The translations under genes and the position numbers were made by a program. The notes under the pieces were generated by a model. That model made no database searches. It had not been told where the DNA came from and was given only the letters and a program-made list of their open reading frames with translations. This document shows, one piece after another, positions 50,748 through 58,111 of a stretch of DNA of 64,000 nucleotides. The stretch covers positions 1-64,000 of the forward strand of contig JACQZQ010000121.1 in assembly GCA_016213785.1 (NCBI GenBank). The letters are read 5' to 3'. This DNA is from Acidobacteriota bacterium (GTDB lineage Bacteria; Acidobacteriota; Blastocatellia; Chloracidobacteriales; JADJPF01). Each line of letters starts with the position of its first letter. The first letter of the stretch is position 1.

Positions 50748-52034
50748 TCATTGTTTTAGCATATTTTCAAAGCAATCTAAACAACCATCATTAGGGGCAG
50801 GTTTTAAGTTTAGTACCCTACTTACTAAATTATAAACATTTAAGTTTTGAAAAGAAGGGATTACTAAATTTTTTTGAAAAGCTGCACCATGTGCGATAAA
50901 AAGCCCTTGCATTGAAGGCAAGTCTGGATCATAACCATGTGTTCCACCACCAGCAAAAGCCCTCTTAAAAGCTCTTGTTAACCCATGAGTTGTTACACAC
51001 CAACCTTCGTCTGCAATAATAATAATAGGTGAAATCCTGAGGTTATTTCTAAAATGATACTTTTCTGGCATTTCCTCTTTAAGGTAGACCTTAAAATTTG
51101 GATGGGCATTTAGGAGTTTTTGATATATCTCCTTGGTGTTATTTTCATTAGGCCAAACCCAAGCTAAAGAAGTCTCCTCTAGTAATCGTACTTCTGATAA
51201 ATCTATGTAATCATCTATGTAAATAACTCTATTTTCAGAAAGACTTGTCATTCCATGGTCAGAAGTAATAACCAAGTTAACTTGTTCAAAAATACCGCGT
51301 TCTCTCAGTCCTTGAATTAGATTTTGAAAAATTTTATCTACTTCTCTTAAAGTTTCTTTTAATTCTGCTGATTCTGGGCCATAGTTATGCCCAACAATAT
51401 CTATTTCTTCAATATATAGAGTAATTAAAGTAGGTCGTTTATCAATTGGAAGTTCTAGCCAAGATAGTATTTGATTAATTCTATCTACATAAGGCATCCC
51501 CTTATTATAAGGAGTCCAATAACTAGGGCGTGTACCTTTAATTTCCGCTTCAGAACCAGGCCAAAACAAAGTAGCGCTTTTTTGGCCTTGTAGTTCTGTA
51601 GTAACCCAAATTGGTTCACCACCCCACCAAAAACTATTTTTAGCCTCTATTTTGCCATCTCCAGGAAATTCTTGCCTTGTTTCTGGGTCATAAATTTTAT
51701 TTGATATCATCCCATGATTTTCTGGATAAAGCCCTGTAACTATTGTGTAATGATTAGGAAAGGTTTTTGTAGGAAAAACAGGCACTAAAGCCTCGCTTCT
51801 TACACCATCATTAGCCAAAGAATATAAGTTTGGCATAAGAGATTGCTTTAAGTAATCACTCCGAAAACCATCTAAAGAAATCATTATTACAGTGGGTTTT
51901 AGGTCTAAAACCTTGCTTGTTGCTGGTTTAATAGCTTTGTCACCACAAGCAAAAGCAGCAGTGATAAAGAAAACTAAACTAAGAAAAAACAAAAATCGTT
52001 TTGTTAAAAAATTTTTTTCTAAACTAAGAAACAC
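50748..52034 (-). CDS. Alkaline phosphatase superfamily / ectonucleotide pyrophosphatase-phosphodiesterase-like lipoprotein
   Basis: VIMISLDGFRSDYL, LVPVFPTKTFPNHYTIVTGLYPENHGM, SDHGMTS, GTHGYDP; lipobox FFITAAFACG. Confidence 0.93.
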   Translation of the reverse strand: MFLSLEKNFLTKRFLFFLSLVFFITAAFACGDKAIKPATSKVLDLKPTVIMISLDGFRSDYLKQSLMPNLYSLANDGVRSEALVPVFPTKTFPNHYTIVTGLYPENHGMISNKIYDPETRQEFPGDGKIEAKNSFWWGGEPIWVTTELQGQKSATLFWPGSEAEIKGTRPSYWTPYNKGMPYVDRINQILSWLELPIDKRPTLITLYIEEIDIVGHNYGPESAELKETLREVDKIFQNLIQGLRERGIFEQVNLVITSDHGMTSLSENRVIYIDDYIDLSEVRLLEETSLAWVWPNENNTKEIYQKLLNAHPNFKVYLKEEMPEKYHFRNNLRISPIIIIADEGWCVTTHGLTRAFKRAFAGGGTHGYDPDLPSMQGLFIAHGAAFQKNLVIPSFQNLNVYNLVSRVLNLKPAPNDGCLDCFENMLKQ

Positions 52035-52279
52035 TTTTTTCTAAACCTTAAAATATTTTCTATAACTTACACCCACTAAAGAATAACATTGATTAGTTAT
52101 CACCCACTAGCTTATTTAGCCTGTAACTCCTACCTATGAAACTACTTAGTAAGTTTTATTTAAATTTATCAGCAATCTCGACAAAGCTGATTTTCTTTTA
52201 TTTAGGTTCTATGCCAATATTTAAAAAATTTAAAAGCTGGTTTTTAACTAATACTTAAATATTTTGGAGGATTTATTTA

Positions 52280-52504
52280 ATGGAATTAGAAATCCGTTAT
52301 TGTGTTATGTGAAACTATAAACCCTATGCTGCCAGTATGGCAGAAAGTATTAAGACCCATCTAGGACTAGAAACTACTCTCACCCCAGGAGGTCGCGGTG
52401 AATTCACAGTTTGGGTTAATGGTAAAACTGTGGTAACTAAACAAGGCGACGACTTCCCCCCAGAAGATGAAATTATCTCCGCTGTTAAAGAAGCAATTCA
52501 TTAG
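52280..52504 (+). CDS. SelW/SelT/Rdx-family selenoprotein with in-frame UGA (CxxU)
   Basis: RBS GGAGG; MELEIRYCVM-U-NYKPYAASMAESIKTHLGLETTLTPGGRGEFTVWVNGKTVVTKQGDDFPPEDEIISAVKEAIH*; UGA at 52310-52312 in the position of the second redox Cys; ends TAG 52502-52504. Absent from the ORF track because of the UGA. Confidence 0.93.
52324..52347 (+). promoter_or_regulatory. Putative bacterial SECIS element
   Basis: CTGCC (52329-52333)-AGTAT-GGCAG (52339-52343) hairpin, loop starts 21 nt after the UGA, G in second loop position; outer pairs U327-A344, U325-A346, C324-G347 possible. Confidence 0.75.
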
Positions 52505-52554
52505 CGTTAGAATTAAGGCTAAATATCTACTTGTACCCATTGTAAGATTTATCA

Positions 52555-53262
52555 CTAAAAACCCAGCTCTGAAAGGCTGGGTTTAGTTAAAACTACTTGA
52601 ATTTGTCTTTTTACTTGAAAATCTTTTTCTAGCTCAAACGCTTTTAATAAAACCACTCTAGCTTCTTTACCCTCAATTAAACTAAGGCATTTAGCAGAAT
52701 TAATTCTAATAATAGGGTTTTTGTTTTCTCTTAATGCTTTACTTAATTTATCAATGCAGGAGAACTTAAATTTAGTTACATTAGCTATACTAGCTATAGC
52801 TTTAATGCTAGGGTAGTAGTTTAGAGAAACATCTTTTTTATCAATAGTATAATCTAAATTCTCTATAAGTAAATCTACTGTTTCGACCGCGTTTAGCTCC
52901 CCTAGTAACTCTACAGCATCATACCAAGTTTGATAGCGAAACTCTTTTTGGGTAATTAAAAGCCTTTTATCTCTTAAAACCCTTGTTAGAGCCTTAATAA
53001 CAGCGTTTCTAAAAAAACTAGATTTCTTAGCTATTTGTAAGAGGTTATTTTTACCAATATCACGAACTTTTTTATCTTGATAATAAAGCTCATCTATAAA
53101 AGGATCTATTTCTTCATATCCTTCATATCCTTCATATCCTTGATAGAAATTATTTTCTATAGCAGTAACGCTAGCTTTATCAATAAAATAAGTAGAGGTA
53201 TTAAAAGTAGGGTTAGAGAAAAACAATAATAAAAATAAATTTGTAATTAACATAAAATGCAT
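52555..53262 (-). CDS. Secreted HEAT-repeat-like protein
   Basis: Signal peptide; ALTRVLRDKRLLITQKEFRYQTWYDAVELLGELNAVETVDLLIENL.. and ..LSKALRENKNPIIRINSAKCLSLIEGKEARVVLLKAFE. Confidence 0.7.
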   Translation of the reverse strand: MHFMLITNLFLLLFFSNPTFNTSTYFIDKASVTAIENNFYQGYEGYEGYEEIDPFIDELYYQDKKVRDIGKNNLLQIAKKSSFFRNAVIKALTRVLRDKRLLITQKEFRYQTWYDAVELLGELNAVETVDLLIENLDYTIDKKDVSLNYYPSIKAIASIANVTKFKFSCIDKLSKALRENKNPIIRINSAKCLSLIEGKEARVVLLKAFELEKDFQVKRQIQVVLTKPSLSELGF

Positions 53263-53335
53263 CTCCCAAAAATCTTATATGTTTTGGTAGATGCGTTTAT
53301 GTAAATTTTTCAGGCTTAGTTAGTGCTAGATTTAA

Positions 53336-54106
53336 CTACCCTTTTCCACTACTTTCCACTAAATTTTTAATAAAACTGCTATATTCGTCTTTCATAGGCA
53401 AATCCAGCTCTATATGAATAGCTCTACGCTTAGCTATAGTAGCTTCACCAGTAAGTTTATTGGTAGCTTTTTTTTCATAAGCTTTCCAAAAGAGTCCTAT
53501 TCCTCGTTTTTGCCAATTAGGAACATCATTAAAGTTAATATTCCTAGCAAAAAGTAGCTCATTTTTTTCTGCTACAGATATTTTTTCTAATGCCTTAGTT
53601 GCTTGAGTAAGAGTTTTTCCTTCTTTTCTAAGTGTCCAGTAGCAATAACTATTAAGAGCATTACGATGAGCATCTTCGTTACGCCAACGAAAATAATCAC
53701 AAACTAAATTAATATTTGGTAGCTCACAAATCCTACAATCAAAAGCAGCTAAACTCCCAAGTAGAAGTGAAAATTTTGCACTCGCCTCTGCTGCTAAAAG
53801 AGAAATATACTTTCTAGTTTTACGGTCAAAAGTTTTTTCCTCAAAATGAAAAAGTAATGAAATTTCATCGCTCTCTGTATAGCCATAAATTACACTAAAG
53901 CCACAATTCATCAAGTGTTTAGTAGTAGCAACCATATAATCTCTAAAACACTCATCAAAAGGAGCATTAAATTTATGTATTTCACGAGTTAGTCGGGTAA
54001 ATGCCCGACCATCAATTCTAGCAACCATATAGATTTCTGGTAAAACCCTATGGTCATACGTAGTTTCAAATACTCGCATTTTTTTATCAAGATCATCAAA
54101 TTTCAC
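53336..54106 (-). CDS. Thg1-like protein (tRNAHis guanylyltransferase family, 3'-5' polymerase)
   Basis: MVARIDGRAFTRLTREIHKFNAPFDECFRDYMVATTKHLM.CGFSVIYGYTESDEISLLF; metal-binding D and DE motifs present. Confidence 0.94.
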   Translation of the reverse strand: MKFDDLDKKMRVFETTYDHRVLPEIYMVARIDGRAFTRLTREIHKFNAPFDECFRDYMVATTKHLMNCGFSVIYGYTESDEISLLFHFEEKTFDRKTRKYISLLAAEASAKFSLLLGSLAAFDCRICELPNINLVCDYFRWRNEDAHRNALNSYCYWTLRKEGKTLTQATKALEKISVAEKNELLFARNINFNDVPNWQKRGIGLFWKAYEKKATNKLTGEATIAKRRAIHIELDLPMKDEYSSFIKNLVESSGKG

Positions 54107-54134
54107 TTATATCACCTAAGTATTTACTAGTGCT

Positions 54135-54635
54135 TTACTTTTTATCTTCAGTTTCTTCTTTAGGAAAAAGCTTTGAGCTAATTAGAGAGTCAAGTGAAAG
54201 TTTGCCTGGCCCACAAGTCATAATAATTACAGAGGCATATAAAAATAAGAAAGGGGCTTCGGCAAGAGCTTTATCAGGATCAGTAAAAAGCTCTTTAAGT
54301 CCTTCACTATGAGCGGTTAAAAAAGCTACTACCATACTAAATGCTAAAGGTATACTTATTAAGCGTGAAGCTAAGCCTAAAATAAGTAACCATCCTCCAA
54401 AACACTCAAGTGAACCTACAAAAATGGCATGAAATTTTGGTGCTGGTATACCAATATCCGTAAAAAATGCAGCCGTTCTATCTAGATTAAGTAATTTCCC
54501 TCTTCCTGCTACATAAAAACCATATCCCCAATAAAGTCTTATAATTAATAAAAAAGGATCCCTAAGATAATCTAAGATTTTAACTAATAAGTCATGCCCT
54601 TTTTTTATTACTGATACTGTGTTATTTTGTACCAT
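54135..54635 (-). CDS. DoxX family membrane protein
   Basis: LIIRLYWGYGFYVAGRGKLLNLDRTAAFFTDIGIPAPKFHAIFVGSLECFGGWLLILGLASRL; AGGAGG RBS before ATG. Confidence 0.92.
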   Translation of the reverse strand: MVQNNTVSVIKKGHDLLVKILDYLRDPFLLIIRLYWGYGFYVAGRGKLLNLDRTAAFFTDIGIPAPKFHAIFVGSLECFGGWLLILGLASRLISIPLAFSMVVAFLTAHSEGLKELFTDPDKALAEAPFLFLYASVIIMTCGPGKLSLDSLISSKLFPKEETEDKK

Positions 54636-54848
54636 AGCCCCTCCTAATGAAAAATACTGTAACTATATTGTGTTTTCTTTGGAATAAAACTCATGTGAAA
54701 CTAGTTATATTCCACAACAAGAACTAAGAACTAAACTTTGGTTAAATACTATAACTTAATTGATCAGCTATATACCATGCATTCATAAACTAGTAAAAGG
54801 TATTAGCCTGTTTAATAAGGCAATCAAATATTAGCTAAAATTTATGGC

Positions 54849-54877
54849 TTGACATATGGCTTTCATTGGAGTATACA
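54849..54877 (+). promoter_or_regulatory. Near-consensus sigma70 promoter TTGACA-N17-TATACA
   Basis: -35 TTGACA 54849-54854, -10 TATACA 54872-54877, about 70-nt leader before the Cys-rich ORF. Confidence 0.75.
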
Positions 54878-54954
54878 CATTGTTTTAGTTCCAATTTTAA
54901 ACCCGCGATTTCATACTATCATAGGGAGTAACAAACAATTAAAGGAGAAATTTA

Positions 54955-55608
54955 ATGGATCGTAGAGATTTTACTAAAGCTGTATTAGGTTTTGCTATTG
55001 CTGGCATGATGTCAGGATGCGGTGGAGAAACAACCCCAACTGAAAGCCCAAAACCTGCTGAGAGTCCAAAACCTGCTGAGAGTCCAAAACCTGTTGAAAC
55101 TGAAAAACCTGCTGAAACTACAGACAAACCTGCTGGTCATGAATGCAAAGGCAAAAATGAATGCAAAGGCAAAGGCGGTTGCAAGACCGGCGATGGCGGT
55201 TGCAAAGGAAAGAACTCTTGTAAAGGTAAAGGCGGTTGCAAAGTAGAAGCTGGTGCTAGTTCTACTCCAGACAAAGGTGCTGGTCACGAATGCAAAGGCA
55301 AAAATGAATGCAAAGGCAAAGGCGGTTGCAAGACCGGCGATGGCGGTTGCAAAGGAAAGAACTCTTGTAAAGGTAAAGGCGGTTGCAAAGTAGAAGCTGG
55401 TGCTAGCGCTACTCCAGACAAAGGTGCTGGTCACGAATGCAAAGGCAAAAATGAATGCAAGGGCAAAGGCGGTTGCAAGACCGGCGATGGCGGTTGCAAA
55501 GGAAAGAACTCTTGTAAAGGTAAAGGCGGTTGTAAAGTAGCTGCTGATAAGAGCAAGAGCAGTTGCGCAGGCAAAGATGGCTGTGGCGCTAAAACTGAAA
55601 AGAAATAA
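54955..55608 (+). CDS. Cys-rich lipoprotein with three BufA2-like (bufferin) repeats
   Basis: MDRRDFTKAVLGFAIAGMMSGCGG (twin-Arg plus lipobox), (ESPKPA)n linker, three copies of HECKGKNECKGKGGCKTGDGGCKGKNSCKGKGGCK. Confidence 0.82.
   Translation: MDRRDFTKAVLGFAIAGMMSGCGGETTPTESPKPAESPKPAESPKPVETEKPAETTDKPAGHECKGKNECKGKGGCKTGDGGCKGKNSCKGKGGCKVEAGASSTPDKGAGHECKGKNECKGKGGCKTGDGGCKGKNSCKGKGGCKVEAGASATPDKGAGHECKGKNECKGKGGCKTGDGGCKGKNSCKGKGGCKVAADKSKSSCAGKDGCGAKTEKK
55135..55536 (+). repeat. Three near-identical 147-bp in-frame tandem repeats (third truncated)
   Basis: Repeat starts GGTCA(T/C)GAATGCAAAGGC at 55135, 55282 and 55429, spacing exactly 147 bp. Confidence 0.95.
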
Positions 55609-55638
55609 ATGATTTAATTTCTATCTCTTAACTTTCTT

Positions 55639-55686
55639 AAAAAGACCTGGTTTCAAGTATTTAAGCTTAAAAACCAGGTCTTTTTT
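55639..55686. terminator. Strong bidirectional terminator after the Cys-rich gene
   Basis: AAAAAGACCTGGTTT ... AAACCAGGTCTTTTTT. Confidence 0.93.
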
Positions 55687-55765
55687 CATTAAAAATTTAT
55701 TCTTTTTTTATTTCTCTTTCGTGCTATCATTAATTCATCCATTCATATTGTTTTGTATTATCTGC

Positions 55766-55798
55766 ATCACCCAACCCTTTATTGGGTGATCTTTTTTT
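55766..55798 (+). terminator. Second terminator with T-tract
   Basis: ATCACCCAA-CCCTTTA-TTGGGTGAT followed by CTTTTTTT. Confidence 0.9.
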
Positions 55799-55862
55799 GT
55801 CAAAAACTAACTATTTATTTTATAACTTTAATAGTGGTTTTATTTAGTTAGGAGATTTGGTT

Positions 55863-56399
55863 ATGCCTCTAGATGACTTGGATGATTTTTTAGCCATGGA
55901 ACTAGGCACATCAACAAAGCAACCTAAGACATCTCAACAGGTAAACTCACTTGAAGCCTTAGTCTTAAGTAGGGTTCAAGAAACTTGCCCTCCTGAAGAA
56001 CGTTATGAAGCCAAAACTCCCTCCCCTAGTAACACAACTCTTAAACCTAATATTGACCCCATTTTTGAGCTTGTAGACTTGCTTATACCTTTAATCAACA
56101 AACTGCAAACATTTCTCTATAATCCAGAAATGCTAGTTGATAGAGAAAACTTATCAAATGAGCGAAGTTTATTAGCCGAGCAATTATTAGCCTTGCCAGA
56201 AATGGACTTTATCGATAAATCTGGAATCTTTGCTGCAATTGCTTCTTGTATAGATGCTGTAAATTCAACAAAAACCGAAAAAAGATATATAGCAAAAATA
56301 AGATTGCAAAATTTATCTCAAGCCCTAATTTCAGCTAAAGAACAAGCTCAAGAGGAAAAACTAAAAGCACTAAATAGCTTTTTACAACATTTTAATTAA
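55863..56399 (+). CDS. Hypothetical protein
   Basis: ORF with RBS TTAGGAGAT; ATG 55863 preferred over TTG 55857. No recognised family. Confidence 0.55.
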   Translation: MPLDDLDDFLAMELGTSTKQPKTSQQVNSLEALVLSRVQETCPPEERYEAKTPSPSNTTLKPNIDPIFELVDLLIPLINKLQTFLYNPEMLVDRENLSNERSLLAEQLLALPEMDFIDKSGIFAAIASCIDAVNSTKTEKRYIAKIRLQNLSQALISAKEQAQEEKLKALNSFLQHFN

Positions 56400-56507
56400 A
56401 ACTCTCCTTGTCCCTAGCGCAAGCTATTATTAAGCCTAGAACAAATTGGTTTATACTCTCATTCTACCGCCAAAATTAGTTAACCTAAAAACTTTAGAAG
56501 GCTACTT

Positions 56508-57998
56508 ATGAAAAACTCTAAAATCTTACTTACTTTATTAATTATTTCTTTGCTTTTACCACTATCTACAGTGGCTCATCAACCTACAACCACAAAAGTT
56601 TCTGTAAATACCACTAATTCAGAACTTCAAGAAACTTCAGCTAAACTTGCTGGTAATATTTTAGTTAATGGTCAAGCTATGAATTATTTACAAACTTTAA
56701 CTGACCGTTTTGGCGCACGTTTAACAACTACAAAAGCTTATCAACGTTCGGCAGAATGGGCAGCAGAAGAATTTCGAGCTATGGGAATTAAGAATGTTCG
56801 TCTAGAAAAATTTACTATGGATGGTTGGGAGCGTGTCCTTTCAGCCCGTGCTCGTATGCTTACACCTATTGATAGACCTATTATTTTGCATTCAATGGGC
56901 TGGACACCATCTACACCTACAAATGGGATTAAAGGCGAAGTAGTTTTATTAAAAGACTTTTCAATAGATAAAATTAAAGCTCAAGCTGATATATTTAAAG
57001 GAAAAATTCTTTTACTTGATCCTAATACCGCTTTTTCTGAAGGTAGGCTTAATGCACTACTTAAAGCCTCAGATGTTTATTTAGCACTTAAAGAAATAGG
57101 CGCTCAGGCTGTTCTTATCCCTGATCAATATGAGAATAATATTGTAAAAGCCCGTAAAGCTTCTTTTGGTACTAAAGTAACAGCCCTACCTGTAGCCGCT
57201 TTAGGCTCAGAAGATAATCAGTTAATTCGCCGCTCTCTTGAAAAAGGCTCTGTCACAATAGAGTTTCAGTATGAAAACCGTACTCCAGGCGATGTTCAAG
57301 TAGATAATGTAATTGCAGAAATTCCTGGTAGAGAAAAACCAGATGAATGGATTTTAATAGGTGCTCACTTAGACTCTTGGGACTTTGGAACAGGAGCACA
57401 AGATAATGGTAGCGGAAGTGCTACTGTCCTAGATGTAGCAAGGGCAATTGCTTCACTTGGTCAAGCACCTCGCCGCTCAATTCGTTTTGCTCTTTGGGGA
57501 GGAGAAGAACAAGGTTTGTTAGGCTCGAAAGCTTATATTGGAGCGCATAAAGGAGAAATGGATAAATGTATTGCTGTTCTTAATACTGATAATGGGGCAG
57601 GCCATCCTAATGGTTGGAAAGTCCAAGGTAGAAATGATGTTTATGAAGCAATGAAGCCTATTAGTAATATGCTTACTAGCTTAAATGGAAATACTCTATC
57701 TTATGAAGTTAGCTTTAATACAGACCATGCTTATTTTGTCTTAGAAGGCGTACCAGCACTAGATTTATTAGTAGATATGGCTCATTATGATGATGTTCAC
57801 CATAAATCTAGCGATACAATAGATAAAGTAAATCCTCATAGTCTAGCTACGGCTACGGCAATTGTAGCAATTACAGGTTATACTCTAGCAGAACAGCCTA
57901 AAACTTTAGCTCCTCGTTTAGGACATGATGCAATTGAAGAAATTTTGAAAAAAGCTAACCTCTTAGATTTTCTTAAAAAATCTGGAGACTGGAAGTAA
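56508..57998 (+). CDS. M28 family metallopeptidase (PA domain-containing aminopeptidase)
   Basis: Signal peptide; IGAHLDSWDFGTGAQDNGSGSATVLDVARA, LWGGEEQGLLGSKAY, NTDHAYFVLEGVPALDLL. Confidence 0.93.
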   Translation: MKNSKILLTLLIISLLLPLSTVAHQPTTTKVSVNTTNSELQETSAKLAGNILVNGQAMNYLQTLTDRFGARLTTTKAYQRSAEWAAEEFRAMGIKNVRLEKFTMDGWERVLSARARMLTPIDRPIILHSMGWTPSTPTNGIKGEVVLLKDFSIDKIKAQADIFKGKILLLDPNTAFSEGRLNALLKASDVYLALKEIGAQAVLIPDQYENNIVKARKASFGTKVTALPVAALGSEDNQLIRRSLEKGSVTIEFQYENRTPGDVQVDNVIAEIPGREKPDEWILIGAHLDSWDFGTGAQDNGSGSATVLDVARAIASLGQAPRRSIRFALWGGEEQGLLGSKAYIGAHKGEMDKCIAVLNTDNGAGHPNGWKVQGRNDVYEAMKPISNMLTSLNGNTLSYEVSFNTDHAYFVLEGVPALDLLVDMAHYDDVHHKSSDTIDKVNPHSLATATAIVAITGYTLAEQPKTLAPRLGHDAIEEILKKANLLDFLKKSGDWK

Positions 57999-58111
57999 AT
58001 AATTTATCTCTTGAGCACAGGAGCATTTCCTGTGCTCTTAGTTAATCTTTCCTAGCAAGACTTAAAAAATAAACAACTTAAAGTCTCTAAACAAAAAATC
58101 CTTTTCCTTTT

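Noticed and set aside
52367-52555. 62-aa minus-strand ORF
   Set aside because: Antisense shadow of the selenoprotein coding sequence; composition not protein-like.
54939-55127. 62-aa minus-strand ORF with SAGFGLS repeats
   Set aside because: Antisense of the ESPKPA repeat of the Cys-rich lipoprotein.
55012-55434. 140-aa minus-strand ORF and overlapping 55022-55246 plus-strand ORF in the Cys-rich gene
   Set aside because: Low-complexity shadows (FAFAFIFAFAF, LLRVQNLLRVQ) generated by the tandem repeat in the real frame.
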